DNA from: Methanocalculaceae archaeon | GTDB lineage: Archaea > Halobacteriota > Methanomicrobia > Methanomicrobiales > Methanocorpusculaceae | Direction: 5' to 3' | NCBI GenBank assembly: GCA_031262705.1 | Contig: JAISHD010000074.1 | Location: 1-36,690 of the forward strand | DNA length: 36,690 bases | Part shown: positions 15,016 through 24,957 of the stretch, one piece after another | Layout of the letters: every line of letters starts with the position of its first letter | Numbering within the stretch: position 1 is the first letter of the stretch | Made by a program: the position numbers and the translations under genes | Notes under the pieces: model-generated | The model's input: the letters and a program-made list of their open reading frames with translations, nothing else | The model's database searches: none | Told to the model about the DNA's origin: nothing

Positions 15016-15456
15016 TTATTCAGCGGCAATCTCTATAAGCGTGACGGTGAAGACCAGATCTTTTCCCGCAAGTTTGTGGTTTGCATCAAGTGTAACCGTC
15101 TCCTCATCTATCTGGGTGATGGTCACCGGAATCTGGTTGCCGTCACCGAGCTGAATTAACAGCTGTTCGCCGATCTCTGCGGTGAAGCCCTCGCCGAACT
15201 CGCCACGGGGGATGGCGACGATCATGTCTTCGGATTTTTTGCCGTAGGCATCCTTTGCCGGAATCTCAATGGTGCGGGTCTCGCCGACCTCCATGCCGAC
15301 AACACCGTTGTCAAATCCGGGGATCACCATGCCGCTGCCGACGACGAACTCAAGGGGGTCGCGGCCTTCGGATGAGTCAAACTGAGTGCCGTCGGTAAGT
15401 GTTCCGATGTAATGAACGCGTATGGTATTGCCGTTTGTAACAGACATACGGGTCAT
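15016..15456 (-). CDS. FKBP-type peptidyl-prolyl cis-trans isomerase, SlyD-like
   Basis: Cytoplasmic prolyl isomerase/chaperone of 146 residues. The FKBP half-domain IRVHYIGTLTDGTQFDSS starts at about residue 12, the inserted-in-flap domain (AYGKKSEDMIVAIPRGEF...TITQIDEETVTLDANHKLAGKDL) covers about 68-132, and LVFTVTLIEI returns to the FKBP core. The His-rich tail of bacterial SlyD is missing. The first ATG is at 15456; the third codon-triplet later (15447, MSVTNG) lies about 31 bases from TTACTTAA and is an equally good leaderless start. Confidence 0.93.
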   Translation of the reverse strand: MTRMSVTNGNTIRVHYIGTLTDGTQFDSSEGRDPLEFVVGSGMVIPGFDNGVVGMEVGETRTIEIPAKDAYGKKSEDMIVAIPRGEFGEGFTAEIGEQLLIQLGDGNQIPVTITQIDEETVTLDANHKLAGKDLVFTVTLIEIAAE

Positions 15457-15491
15457 GTGGGTTGTGCGCAGTTAAGTAATTTCGGAAAATG

Positions 15492-15519
15492 TGGTGATGT
15501 GACGAAAGTATTTCGTTGG
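15492..15519 (+). repeat. Dispersed TGTGATGTGACGAA repeat, copy 2
   Basis: Copy located about 40 bases upstream of the FKBP start (first base of the core is G here). The core is followed by AGTATTTCGTTGG and a T7 run, so it contains the dyad ACGAAA-GTA-TTTCGT. Confidence 0.55.
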
Positions 15520-15619
15520 TTTTTTTAATCTTTTTTTCTGGAAATTGTTGGCGGGCAGATGCTGAGCAGCAATTAAACTATGTCAGGACATCTTGAAAAG
15601 AGAACCTGCAGGTACAGAA

Positions 15620-15673
15620 TCCAAAAAAAAAGAAAAAAATATTATGCCGACTTCGTCGGGTTGACCCGACGAA
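15620..15673 (-). terminator. Hairpin plus T-tracts ending the RNA polymerase operon
   Basis: The last codons of rpoA2 contain TTCGTCGGGT and its perfect complement separated by two bases (15652-15673), a ten-pair stem. About 13 bases later the transcript enters T7 and T9 tracts (15621-15639). The combination looks like an intrinsic terminator built into the end of the coding sequence. Confidence 0.65.
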
Positions 15674-17243
15674 CCATCAGCTTCACATCGCCGGTACCCA
15701 GCAGAATCGGCTGACCGACAATAACGTTCTCCGTCACACCGGACAGTTCATCAAACTCATGGGCAACCGCTGCATCCAGCAGATGATTGACCGTAACCTC
15801 AAAGGATGCACGGGAAAGAACCGACTCCTTCTCGCCTGCAATACCGTGACGACCGATCTGCTTGACCTCGCCGTCCATGCACATAATATCTGAAACGAGC
15901 ATAATGTGGCGGAGATCCACCGAGATACCCTGCTCTTTCAGCGTCGAGAACGCCTCATAGATGACAGCGGAACGTGCTGCTTCAATACCGAGCGTATTTG
16001 CAATCTCAGCAATATTATTCGTCCGCGTTCTCGTACAGTCCACACCCTCGATCTCAAACACATCCTTCAGGTTGGAACCTTCCGTATGGAGAATATACTC
16101 ATCATTCTCCTTGCGGACCACCACACGGCGGATATCATCAATACCCTGCACAATCACCTGACGGACATGCTCTGCCAGCTGGAACAGATTCTGATACGAC
16201 TCCTCATTCTTCGGAAGGAAACGGAGGATGCCATCCTTCTCGTCAACTTCTACCTCGAAATCACGGTAGTGGCGCTTGTCCTTAATTTTCTGTGGGGCAC
16301 GCTCTAAAATCTCAGAGACCGCAATCTTTCTCTTCTTGCACACTTCGCGGTTGATCTGCACAATCACGCACATATCCGCAATATCCGTCTCAATATCACC
16401 GAACTCGTGCAGCGGGGCGGCTTCAATCTTCCAGGAAACCTCACGGGCTTTATCACGGTCCTCACGGTATCCCTTCTCTAAGAAGATCGTCATCGTCGGC
16501 GTGGACGGCTCTTTCCTGGCATCCATAATCTCAATGAGACGCGGCAGACCAAGAGTAACGTTAATCTCAGCCACACCCGCATAGTGGAACGTACGCATCG
16601 TCATCTGCGTACCCGGCTCACCGATCGAGTGCGCAGCATTAATGCCCACTGCCTCACACGGCTGAACACGCGTACGATCATATTCTGCATTGATACGGGA
16701 CACAATCTCCTCGAACTGATCGTCCGTCACCTCATGCCCGGCATCAAACTTGGAAGTAAGAATCTTCGTCAGCTCGGTCGTTGTCGAGACCGGCATATCC
16801 TCATCCACCAGACGGCGGACACGGGTCTTTAACCGATCAAGATCAACAGCTTCCAGCTCCTCAGGAGGCTTGGCCTCAAGCCAGACATGGATCTGATCAA
16901 ACAGTGTTCTCGGAAGATCCCATGTGTGCAACAGCTTCGCGATCTCGCTTTCCGGATTTTCCTCAGCATTCGCACCTTTCTTTCCTTTGCGGGACTTCGG
17001 CTTTTCCTCAGATTCAGAATCATCCTCCGGTTCAGAAGTCTCCTCAATAACCTCTTCGATCTCCTCAATCTCTTCCACTACCTCAGGGATACCTGCCTCG
17101 TACTCGCCAATCACTGCATCTTCCAGAGAATCGCCGAAGCGGTCTTCTTCCTCGACCGGTTCCATGGGGACATCCTCTTCGATAAAGGCAGGTTCTGCAA
17201 ACGGGGCAGGTTCCTCTTCAGCCTTCTTCTTTCTTGGCGCCAT
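15642..17243 (-). CDS. rpoA2: DNA-directed RNA polymerase subunit A''
   Basis: C-terminal part of the largest RNA polymerase subunit. The catalytic core from about residue 105 onward is typical: QPCEAVGINAAHSIGEPGTQMTMRTFHYAGVAEINVTLGLPRLIEI is the bridge/trigger-loop region, and the C-terminal DLRHIMLVSDIMCMDGEVKQIGRHGIAGEKESVLSRASFE is the clamp end. At 533 residues it is well over 100 longer than most archaeal A'' subunits because of an N-terminal tail rich in Glu, Pro and Lys (residues 1-100). The ATG lies two bases after the rpoA1 stop. It closes the rpoH-B''-B'-A'-A'' unit. Confidence 0.97.
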   Translation of the reverse strand: MAPRKKKAEEEPAPFAEPAFIEEDVPMEPVEEEDRFGDSLEDAVIGEYEAGIPEVVEEIEEIEEVIEETSEPEDDSESEEKPKSRKGKKGANAEENPESEIAKLLHTWDLPRTLFDQIHVWLEAKPPEELEAVDLDRLKTRVRRLVDEDMPVSTTTELTKILTSKFDAGHEVTDDQFEEIVSRINAEYDRTRVQPCEAVGINAAHSIGEPGTQMTMRTFHYAGVAEINVTLGLPRLIEIMDARKEPSTPTMTIFLEKGYREDRDKAREVSWKIEAAPLHEFGDIETDIADMCVIVQINREVCKKRKIAVSEILERAPQKIKDKRHYRDFEVEVDEKDGILRFLPKNEESYQNLFQLAEHVRQVIVQGIDDIRRVVVRKENDEYILHTEGSNLKDVFEIEGVDCTRTRTNNIAEIANTLGIEAARSAVIYEAFSTLKEQGISVDLRHIMLVSDIMCMDGEVKQIGRHGIAGEKESVLSRASFEVTVNHLLDAAVAHEFDELSGVTENVIVGQPILLGTGDVKLMVRRVNPTKSA

Positions 17244-17245
17244 AC

Positions 17246-19915
17246 TTACACAGCCTCCTTTAACACCGACTCGGCAATACCCTTCACATCAACCGGCAGA
17301 CCGGATGCGGACTTTGCCGGATCGGTTCCATCCTCACCGTACTTGAACTGAATGATCTTGCCTCCGGTACTGCGGACAGTACCGTCGTATGCGACCTTCA
17401 GATCCTGCAGAGCATTAATCATACGCCGCTGCAGATAACCGGACTGGGACGTACGGACTGCAGTATCCACAAGACCTTCACGACCACCAATAGCGTGGAA
17501 GAAGAACTCGGTCGGCGTTAACCCGGACTTGTAGGAGTTGCGCACGAATCCGTGTGCATCCGAACCCTTGTCGCCGCGCTTGAAGTGCGGCAGAGTCCGG
17601 TCCTCATATCCACGAACGATACGCTCACCACGCACCGCCTGCTGACCGATACAACCGGCCATCTGTGCCATGTTCAGCATAGAACCACGGGCACCGGACA
17701 CAGCCATCACCACAGCAGAGTTCTCGAAACCCAGATGACGGGATGCAATTTCTCCAGTACGGTCACGCGCCTTACCAAGCTCCTTCATCACCTGCATTTC
17801 CAGCGTCTCTTCCTGGGTTCTTCCCGGCATCGGCTCAAGGTGTCCCTGTTCATAAATGTTGATACGCTGGGCCACATCAGCTTCTGCCTTGTCGAGCACA
17901 TCGCGGATCTGCTTGTACTCCTCCTTACCGAGATCGGTATCGTTGATACCATAGGAGAAACCGTTGATCATGATTGCACGAATCGACAGCTTGGTTAAAT
18001 CATCGATGTACTCGCGGGCGCGCTTCATACCGTGCAGACGAATGATACGGTTCAGAATCGCACCGTCCATTGCTCCGACGGACTTCTTGTCAATAGTTCC
18101 GGAAAGCAGCTGACCGTCAACAATTCTCACGTATGCATCGTGCGGGCAGTATGTGTCCTTCGTACAGGGATCGCAGTTTCTACAGCAGGTTGTCTTGTAG
18201 AACATGTTGACATCAGCCGGCAGAATAATCGAGAATGCCTGCTTGTTACTCCAGTAGGGAATGCCGTCCTCAACTTTGCCGGGTTCGGGCAGATGCTCCA
18301 TATCCGTGTACTTCAGCAGATACAGGAACTGGGACTTGGTGTACCATTTGACCTGATTGGTCAGCAGGAAGATACCCGAGATATGGTCGTGCAGACCGCC
18401 GATAATCGGACCACCGAAACGCGGTGAGAGAATGTTTTCCTGCACCGCAACCAGAAGTTCTGCTTCCGCACGGGCCTCTTCGGTCTGCGGAACGTGCAGG
18501 TTCATTTCATCACCATCAAAATCTGCGTTGTACGGAGGGCAGACCGCCGGGTTTAAGCGGAATGTTCTGCCGTTCATCACTTTGATGTGATGGGACATGA
18601 TGGACATTCTGTGTAAGGAAGGCTGACGGTTGAACAGCACAATATCGCCGTCGCGAAGCTGGCGGTCGATCTTCCACCCCGGTTCGATCATCTCGGCAAC
18701 GGTGTCGCAGTTGCCTTCCACTCCTGCAATCAGACGGATACGGCGGCCATCCGGACGGTTGACGTAGTTTGCACCGCACGGATCACGGAGCGTAGGACGG
18801 TTAGGGCCGATCCGGATCATAGACCGGATATCTTCGATATTCTGTTTGGTGACACGAACCGGAACCGACATCTCATTCGCAATTGCGAGCGGGACACCGA
18901 CCTCACCGATGGAGAGGTTCGGGTCCGGCGAGATGACCGTACGCGATGAAAAGTTCACACGTTTACCGGAAAGGGAACCGCGGAACCGTCCGTCCTTGCC
19001 TTTCAGCCGCTGGGACAGAGTCTTCAGCGGTCTTCCCGACCGATGGCGGGCGGGCGGACAGCCGGCAACCTCGTTATCCAGATACGTAGTAACATGGTAC
19101 TGCAGAAGTTCCCACAGATCCTCAATGATCAGCTGCGGTGCACCTGCATCCTGATTCTCCTTGAACCGCTGGTTGATACGGATAATATCCACCAGCTTGT
19201 GGGTCAGATCATCCTCGGATCTCTGACCGTTCTCCAGAATAATCGACGGGCGCACCGTTACCGGTGGAACCGGAAGGACGGTAAGAATCGTCCACTCAGG
19301 CCGTGCAACAGTTGGGTCGATGCCGAGCAGACGGAGATCATCATCAGTGATCTTCTCCAGCCGCTCGCGGATGTCTGCAGAGGTGAGCTTGTGCTCGGTC
19401 TTGTGCACCTTACCGTCCTCGCCGGTTTCAGTGACAACTTCAACGAAACTCGTCGGCTTTTCGAAGTTGATCTTGAACTGCTGGTCGCCGCAGTACGGGC
19501 AGATGCGTTCCTTCTTGATATCCTTCTCGCCGATGGTCTCAGCCGAGTAGGGATCATCTTCGAGTGCGCTGAACCGCTCGATCTCCTCTTTGTCAAGCAG
19601 AAGTCTGCCGCATTCGCGGCAGGTCACACGCAGAAGTTTTCTGATGAGTCTCGTATAGCCGACGTGAATCACCGGTTTTGCAAGATCAATGTGGCCGAAG
19701 TGACCGGGACAGTCGCCCTGTTTCTGACCGCAGGTTTTGCAGCGGAGACCCGGATCGATAACACCAAGGCTTGGATCCATCAGACCTTTCGGGTACGGGA
19801 AACCATCATCATCGTAGGTGTCAGGCCAGATGACCTTACAGACACTCATATCGCGGATCGCTTTTGGGGAGAGCAGACCGAACTCAATCTTTCCGATTCT
19901 CTTTGGGCTGGTCAT
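17246..19915 (-). CDS. rpoA1: DNA-directed RNA polymerase subunit A'
   Basis: N-terminal part of the largest subunit, 889 residues, normal for archaea. Zinc-binding motifs lie near residues 58-75 (CKTCGQKQGDCPGHFGH) and 97-150 (CREC...CPYC). The Mg-binding active-site motif NADFDGDEMNLHVP is at about 458-471. The tail of the subunit contains the bridge-helix start GGREGLVDTAVRTSQSGYLQRR. Packed between rpoB1 (one-base gap) and rpoA2 (two-base gap). No intein is present. Confidence 0.98.
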   Translation of the reverse strand: MTSPKRIGKIEFGLLSPKAIRDMSVCKVIWPDTYDDDGFPYPKGLMDPSLGVIDPGLRCKTCGQKQGDCPGHFGHIDLAKPVIHVGYTRLIRKLLRVTCRECGRLLLDKEEIERFSALEDDPYSAETIGEKDIKKERICPYCGDQQFKINFEKPTSFVEVVTETGEDGKVHKTEHKLTSADIRERLEKITDDDLRLLGIDPTVARPEWTILTVLPVPPVTVRPSIILENGQRSEDDLTHKLVDIIRINQRFKENQDAGAPQLIIEDLWELLQYHVTTYLDNEVAGCPPARHRSGRPLKTLSQRLKGKDGRFRGSLSGKRVNFSSRTVISPDPNLSIGEVGVPLAIANEMSVPVRVTKQNIEDIRSMIRIGPNRPTLRDPCGANYVNRPDGRRIRLIAGVEGNCDTVAEMIEPGWKIDRQLRDGDIVLFNRQPSLHRMSIMSHHIKVMNGRTFRLNPAVCPPYNADFDGDEMNLHVPQTEEARAEAELLVAVQENILSPRFGGPIIGGLHDHISGIFLLTNQVKWYTKSQFLYLLKYTDMEHLPEPGKVEDGIPYWSNKQAFSIILPADVNMFYKTTCCRNCDPCTKDTYCPHDAYVRIVDGQLLSGTIDKKSVGAMDGAILNRIIRLHGMKRAREYIDDLTKLSIRAIMINGFSYGINDTDLGKEEYKQIRDVLDKAEADVAQRINIYEQGHLEPMPGRTQEETLEMQVMKELGKARDRTGEIASRHLGFENSAVVMAVSGARGSMLNMAQMAGCIGQQAVRGERIVRGYEDRTLPHFKRGDKGSDAHGFVRNSYKSGLTPTEFFFHAIGGREGLVDTAVRTSQSGYLQRRMINALQDLKVAYDGTVRSTGGKIIQFKYGEDGTDPAKSASGLPVDVKGIAESVLKEAV

Positions 19916-19916
19916 G

Positions 19917-21830
19917 TTACACCATATCCTCCAGTTTCAGTCTGGGTGCAATTCCCATACTCTTCATCTCATCAAGCAGCAGCTTGAATGCATAGCTCAT
20001 CTCTACTTCGTAGATGTCGGTATCGGCACCGCAGGCAAGACAGCGGGTAGTCTTCTGCTTTGCATCATACATTGCAACCATACCGCAGCGGGCGCAGACA
20101 TACTGCTTGACCGCATCGGATTCGTCGAGAAGACGTTCCTTCAAAGCCATTGCCGCACCGTGACCGATCATCACATCACGCTCCATCTCTCCGAAACGAA
20201 GACCTCCTTCACGGGCACGTCCTTCGGTCGGCTGACGGGTTAAAACCTGCACCGGTCCACGGGACCGTGCGTGCATCTTGGTGGACACCATGTGGTACAG
20301 CTTCTGGTAGTAAATGACACCGACGTAGATATCTGCCTGGAATTTGCGGCCGGTGATACCGTCATACATGACTTCACGACCGGTGTGGGCAAATCCTGAC
20401 TCGGCAAGCTCGTGGCGGAGTACCTGCTCACGATTAAGCGTACTGTCCGCAACATCCTTACCGATCTCTTTGTCGTTAAGCAGCCGCTCCTGTGCGAACG
20501 GGCTGTCAAAGATCTGCTGAACCGGTTTTTTGCGAAACGACGTTCCATTGACACGAGTTCCCATCAGGGAACCAGCTTTTCCGCCGATCATTTCCAGCAT
20601 ATGACCGACGGTCATACGGGACGGGACTCCGTGCGGGTTGATGACGAGATCCGGGGCAATACCTGCCTCGGTGAAGGGCATATTTTCCTGCAACGTAATG
20701 AGACCGCAGACACCCTTCTGACCGTGACGGGATGCAAACTTGTCACCGATCTCCGGCACCCTGAGGTCACGGGTACGGACCTTGACCAGACGCGAGGAGT
20801 TCTCCGATTCGGTCACAATCACGGTGTCCACAATACCGGTCTCGTTGCTGAGCATGGTAATCGAGGTATCGCGGCGCTTCTCAACAGCAATCAGCTCACC
20901 GGTAGGCTCTTCAAGGAACCGGGGGGGCGAGGTTTTTCCGATCAGAACATCCTTTTCCATCACACGGGTCTCGGGGTTGATGATACCATCGGTGTCGAGA
21001 TTTGCATAGGAACCAGGACCATGGGAACCCTGAACGTCATCGTCCGGAACCTCGATTCTGTCAACCTGTCCTCCCGGATAGCGGCGTTCCTCCCCTTCAT
21101 AGGTTCTGAAGAAATGGGATCGTCCGAGACCGCGTTCAACCGATGCCTTGTTGATGATGAGTGCGTCTTCAATGTTGTATCCTTCGTAGGAGATAATTGC
21201 CACGCAGAAGTTCTGTCCCTGCGGACGGTTGTCGGAACCGATCAGTTCCGCAGCCTGCGTGTGTACCATCGGCACCTGTGCATAGTGCAGCATGTGGCCG
21301 CGGGTGTCGGGCCGCAGTTTCATGTTAGACTGGGCGAATCCGAGTGCCTGCTTAATCATACCAGCACCCATGGTCACACGCGGAGATGCGTTGTGTTCCG
21401 GGAACGGAACATGTGCTGCTCCGATACCGAGGATAAGCGACGGATCGATCTCAAGATGTGTGTGTTCGGGGGTTAAATCCTCTTCATAGACAGCGATGTA
21501 GAGATCATCCTCTTCCTCTGCATCGATGAACTCAATCTTGCCCTGTTGGACGAGCGAAAAGAACTCGTACTCACCGGATCTGACCATCTCAATGTCTTCG
21601 GGGGTAACAGTCGGAACACCGTTTTCCACCACGATTAACGGGCGGCGGGCGCGTCCGCGATCGGTATTGATGACGATCTCGTTACTATAGTCTTTATAGG
21701 AGATGTTGACCTCGATCGGAATCTGACCGTTCCGGCGCATCCGGCGGAAATTTTTGGTAAACCCTTCTGCATCGTCAACTTTGCCGAACAGTGCACCGTC
21801 AACGAATACTCTTGCCATTTTCTTTTCCAT
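19917..21830 (-). CDS. rpoB1: DNA-directed RNA polymerase subunit B'
   Basis: C-terminal part of the second-largest subunit, 637 residues. Recognisable are [57 protein letters not shown] and [16 protein letters not shown], all near the catalytic centre, and a zinc ribbon CARC...CLAC near the C-terminus. The B split (B'' then B') is characteristic of methanogens and relatives. The first ATG directly follows the rpoB2 stop (TAAATG); a second ATG four codons on (MARVFVDG) is an alternative start. Confidence 0.98.
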   Translation of the reverse strand: MEKKMARVFVDGALFGKVDDAEGFTKNFRRMRRNGQIPIEVNISYKDYSNEIVINTDRGRARRPLIVVENGVPTVTPEDIEMVRSGEYEFFSLVQQGKIEFIDAEEEDDLYIAVYEEDLTPEHTHLEIDPSLILGIGAAHVPFPEHNASPRVTMGAGMIKQALGFAQSNMKLRPDTRGHMLHYAQVPMVHTQAAELIGSDNRPQGQNFCVAIISYEGYNIEDALIINKASVERGLGRSHFFRTYEGEERRYPGGQVDRIEVPDDDVQGSHGPGSYANLDTDGIINPETRVMEKDVLIGKTSPPRFLEEPTGELIAVEKRRDTSITMLSNETGIVDTVIVTESENSSRLVKVRTRDLRVPEIGDKFASRHGQKGVCGLITLQENMPFTEAGIAPDLVINPHGVPSRMTVGHMLEMIGGKAGSLMGTRVNGTSFRKKPVQQIFDSPFAQERLLNDKEIGKDVADSTLNREQVLRHELAESGFAHTGREVMYDGITGRKFQADIYVGVIYYQKLYHMVSTKMHARSRGPVQVLTRQPTEGRAREGGLRFGEMERDVMIGHGAAMALKERLLDESDAVKQYVCARCGMVAMYDAKQKTTRCLACGADTDIYEVEMSYAFKLLLDEMKSMGIAPRLKLEDMV

Positions 21831-23384
21831 TTACTCACTCCGGATTGGTTCAATATCCATACTGCGGATGATGTGCAGCATCTCTTCTTCGTCTTCGATT
21901 CCTTTACTGATCTCAACGAGCTGGGCGAAGTTCTTCACCAGACCGCAGTTTGGTCCTTCCGGCGTTTCGGACGGACAGATTCTACCCCATTGGGTCGGGT
22001 GCAGATCACGGGCCTCGAAGTGAGGCTGGGATCTCGACAGCGGCGAGATGATACGGCGCAGGTGGGAGATAACGGACATGTGGTCCACACGGTCCATCAG
22101 CTGCGAAACACCAGTTCTGCCGCCGACCCAGTTTCCGGTCGCAAGCGGGTGAATTAACCGTTCGGTTAATACATCTGCACGGACGACGGTTCCAATCGCA
22201 AGCTCTCTGTGGCGCATACTCGCACGTTCCAACTGGTATTTGACATCGCGCGTGAGTCTGTTTAAGGAGATACGAAAGAGATCTTCCATTAAATCGCCCG
22301 CAAGTTTCAGGCGCTTGTTGGAGTAGTGATCCTTGTCGTCGATTCTCCTCTTGTTTAAGGCGAGATCGAAACAGGCTTCGGCCATTCTGCCGAGGAACTC
22401 TGCCTTCGCGACGCGGACATCCTTCGCATACAGCTCATAGTTTTCATCGCCCGGCTTTAAGTGGGACGGGATGAGGTAATTCAAGTGCGGCAGGAGGTAG
22501 CTGTCGAGGACAAACTCGGCGCGTTTTCTCTGATAGTCCTTGGTCTGGTTCGGCGCGAGTTTCTTACCGACATACATGATACCTTCTTCAGAGGTTGCAC
22601 ACTCGGACTCCTCAAGGTTCTGCATCATGTAGGTTAAGACGTCTTCAGAGAGGGAAACTGCGGACACAACCTCTTCATCGGTCTCAAGGCCTAAGGCGCG
22701 CATCAGGTCCGCAAAGCGGAGATGACCGGCAACGGACGGAAAGCTGACGTCAAGGAGATTTTTTTTATTTTTCTCGACAACAACAAGGGCGCGGTATCCA
22801 CGGAACTGCGAGAACACCTTTGACACATGAATCTGTTCGTTGTACCGCTCAGTGTACTCGGTCATGATCTTGTTGGAGGCAAGGTCCTCGAGTGTCATTA
22901 ACACACGCTCGGTTCCGTTTACGATGAAATATCCTCCGGGATCGCTCGGGTCCTCTCCCTGCTCAGTTCTCTCCGCTTCGGTAAGTCCGCAGAGATTACA
23001 GACTTTGGATCCGATCATGACCGGAAGCTGGCCAATCGTCGTCTCCTGCGGCTCAAACTCCTTTTCACCCTGATGAAGCGTCATGGTAAGAATCATCGGG
23101 GCTGCATAGGTAAGGTTACGCAGACGTGCTTCAGTCGGGTATAATTTACTCTGTGATCCGTCCGCCTCACGGACGATCGGCTTTTCTACTCGGAGTTCTC
23201 CGAGTTCAACCCATACGGGTTCCTGGTTCTTTCCCCGGTTTACGATCTCTGTCTCAACAATGCGCTGTTCGTTGACGACTTTCTGGAGATTGTACTCCAC
23301 AAAGTTGTTGAACGAATCCAGCTGGTGACGGGCGACGTGCTCCTGGGAAAAGTACGCTCCGGAAAGTACACTTCTATCAATCAA
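21831..23384 (-). CDS. rpoB2: DNA-directed RNA polymerase subunit B''
   Basis: N-terminal part of the second-largest subunit, 517 residues. Family sequence includes FNNFVEYNLQKVVNEQ, GYFIVNGTERVLMTLEDLASNKI, ATGNWVGGRTGVSQLMDR and the conserved CPSETPEGPNCGLVKNFA near the C-terminus. The start codon appears to be TTG: no ATG or GTG lies between the rpoH stop and the conserved IDRSVLSGAYFS segment, and GTGGAT is placed four bases before the TTG. That is an uncommon start for an essential gene. It lies 15 bases after rpoH. Confidence 0.96.
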   Translation of the reverse strand: MIDRSVLSGAYFSQEHVARHQLDSFNNFVEYNLQKVVNEQRIVETEIVNRGKNQEPVWVELGELRVEKPIVREADGSQSKLYPTEARLRNLTYAAPMILTMTLHQGEKEFEPQETTIGQLPVMIGSKVCNLCGLTEAERTEQGEDPSDPGGYFIVNGTERVLMTLEDLASNKIMTEYTERYNEQIHVSKVFSQFRGYRALVVVEKNKKNLLDVSFPSVAGHLRFADLMRALGLETDEEVVSAVSLSEDVLTYMMQNLEESECATSEEGIMYVGKKLAPNQTKDYQRKRAEFVLDSYLLPHLNYLIPSHLKPGDENYELYAKDVRVAKAEFLGRMAEACFDLALNKRRIDDKDHYSNKRLKLAGDLMEDLFRISLNRLTRDVKYQLERASMRHRELAIGTVVRADVLTERLIHPLATGNWVGGRTGVSQLMDRVDHMSVISHLRRIISPLSRSQPHFEARDLHPTQWGRICPSETPEGPNCGLVKNFAQLVEISKGIEDEEEMLHIIRSMDIEPIRSE

Positions 23385-23399
23385 GTATATCCACTCTGA

Positions 23400-23648
23400 T
23401 TATTTTTTCGGCCGTCTGACCACAAGGCGGTAGGATGTAGCTTCACCTGCTGTCTGGCTTTTGCGCGTGATGCAGATGACCATTCCCGGTTTTGCTCCGC
23501 AGGCTTTAACGGCAGGATCGTCATGATACATTTTGGGAAGGTGCTCTTCGGTAATGTCATAGTCGGCAAGAAGTTTTGCAACTTCTTCCGGGGTCATGAT
23601 CTGGTGATCGGGGACCATCTCATGGAGTAATACGTTTAGTCGTGTCAT
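23400..23648 (-). CDS. rpoH: DNA-directed RNA polymerase subunit H
   Basis: Archaeal counterpart of the C-terminal domain of eukaryotic RPB5, 82 residues, first gene of the RNA polymerase unit. [69 protein letters not shown] is typical throughout. The ribosome binding site AGGAG lies four bases before the ATG. A TATA candidate (TTTTATG, about 23712-23722) lies about 65 bases upstream. Confidence 0.97.
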   Translation of the reverse strand: MTRLNVLLHEMVPDHQIMTPEEVAKLLADYDITEEHLPKMYHDDPAVKACGAKPGMVICITRKSQTAGEATSYRLVVRRPKK

Positions 23649-23711
23649 GGAGCTCCTAATTTAAGATCTTGATAGATACGGATGTCTGTGCTTGTGTTCA
23701 GAGTTCTCACC

Positions 23712-23722
23712 ACATAAAAGTC
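23712..23722 (-). promoter_or_regulatory. Probable promoter of the RNA polymerase operon
   Basis: GACTTTTATGTGG on the minus strand is the best TATA-like sequence upstream of rpoH and would give a leader of about 45 bases. No other strong candidate lies between rpoH and the tRNA-Lys gene. Confidence 0.4.
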
Positions 23723-23847
23723 TCAGAATTTTTTTGTTGACGCATGTTCTGATGTCCAACGGACGCGCCAATACACGCTGCCGGAAAGTAAATAGGATTG
23801 ACCAGTTGATTCCAATGATCTCCTAAAAACCCATGGCGACGTGCAAA

Positions 23848-23921
23848 CGGGCCAGGAGGGAGTTGAACCCCCGACCTGCGGATTAAAAGTCCGACGATCT
23901 GCCTGACTGATCTACTGGCCC
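23848..23921 (-). tRNA. tRNA-Lys (anticodon TTT)
   Basis: Full cloverleaf on the minus strand: acceptor GGGCCAG/CTGGCCC, D stem GATC/GATC, anticodon loop CTTTTAA with TTT, five-pair T stem with TTCAACT loop, discriminator G. The first anticodon-stem pair is a T-C mismatch. CCA is not encoded and there is no intron. A strong TATA (TGTATATATATTTT, 23961-23974) lies about 45 bases upstream. Confidence 0.95.
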
Positions 23922-24402
23922 TTGTTGTCCTCTGGAAGGTAGCATCATTATTGGGATTGAAAAATATATATACATGCCGGTTGGCTCCATATAGTACAAG
24001 CTCCGCATGTTCCACACGGAGAAGTTTTTTTCCCGCACGGCCCCCCAATTATGCCTTCGCATTAAGTAGTTTGTCAGTTCGCAAATAATAAAGTGTCTGG
24101 TTTGTTGCGGGAAGCGCTCTGCCGGAGTCCGAGTGAATAAGCCCTGTACCTTTACGTATGAACAGACCACAGAACACACGAAAATTTTCAACAGCATGCC
24201 GATGGCCGGTGGTTTTACGCATGCTCCGTGAGATTCTATTTTTCTGTGTACCTCATGGGCTGACATACGATCAGTCACGAACTTAGGTTGTCAATAAACC
24301 AATTCAGGTACAAGACCGGGTGAACCTCTATCATTATATTGATGAGGCTGCCATAGTTAGAGTACACGACGCGGACGTTCTCCCTCGTGACGGAAAATAG
24401 AT
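23922..24402. other. 481-bp intergenic region between tRNA-Lys and the PsiE gene
   Basis: Contains the tRNA-Lys promoter (TATA at 23961-23974, minus). I see a stem CTCCG/CGGAG (24001-24021) followed by T7 on the plus strand, and a bulged stem CCTC-T-ATCA/TGATGAGG (24325-24347). No convincing gene is present; open frames here lack coding character. The region before the PsiE start has no clear TATA. Confidence 0.4.
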
Positions 24403-24867
24403 ATGATTCAAGATTCCGAACCGTTTGCCTGCACCCGTTCTGCTCTTGCGAAAGGATGTGGTGCGGTTACGATTGCGATTTATGTGCTGATCGCAATTCT
24501 TCTGGTCGTTGCAGCGCTGATGGGCGTTGCGGAGACGGTGACGCTGGTGATGACGGCGCTACAGAATCCTACACAGCATGCTTTGTCAAATGTTCTGCAG
24601 GCAATTCTTTTGATCATTGTGATCGCAACGCTGGTGGATATGGTTGCGTCCTATGTCCGTGCGGGACGAGTTCTGGTCAGACCGATTCTGATTGCGGGGA
24701 TTACGACGATGGTCAGGCGGCTACTGGTGAGCGATCTGACGTTTATTGATATTATCGGGACGACGATCGTGATTCTCGGACTGACGGTTGCCATGGTGTA
24801 TGTGGGTCGTGACGAACTGGAGATGGTGGAGCATCTGAAGGATATGAAGCGGTCAGAGGACCAGTGA
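24403..24867 (+). CDS. PsiE-family membrane protein
   Basis: Integral membrane protein of 154 residues with four hydrophobic segments (about 20-43, 63-84, 94-110 and 119-136) and a charged C-terminus, the layout of the phosphate-starvation-inducible PsiE family (PF06146). The conserved RRLLVSDLT segment and the paired membrane helices support the call. Function is unknown, also in bacteria. It lies upstream of the tRNA-Pro gene with its own unit. Confidence 0.75.
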   Translation: MIQDSEPFACTRSALAKGCGAVTIAIYVLIAILLVVAALMGVAETVTLVMTALQNPTQHALSNVLQAILLIIVIATLVDMVASYVRAGRVLVRPILIAGITTMVRRLLVSDLTFIDIIGTTIVILGLTVAMVYVGRDELEMVEHLKDMKRSEDQ

Positions 24868-24957
24868 TCCCTTTTGTTGTCGGTGTCAAAGTAAAAACTA
24901 ATAAGGGACGCACATCCTATATGTATGATACTTCATCCCAAGGGGAGAGGAGTATGA

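Noticed and set aside
20412-21476. Long antisense frame opposite rpoB1
   Set aside because: Shadow of a conserved RNA polymerase gene with no recognisable domain.
24001-24032. CTCCG/CGGAG stem followed by T7, plus strand
   Set aside because: Looks like a terminator but no plus-strand gene precedes it; kept only as a note in the intergenic entry.
23707-24278. Two minus-strand frames around the tRNA-Lys gene
   Set aside because: They cross the tRNA and its promoter; sequence has no coding character.
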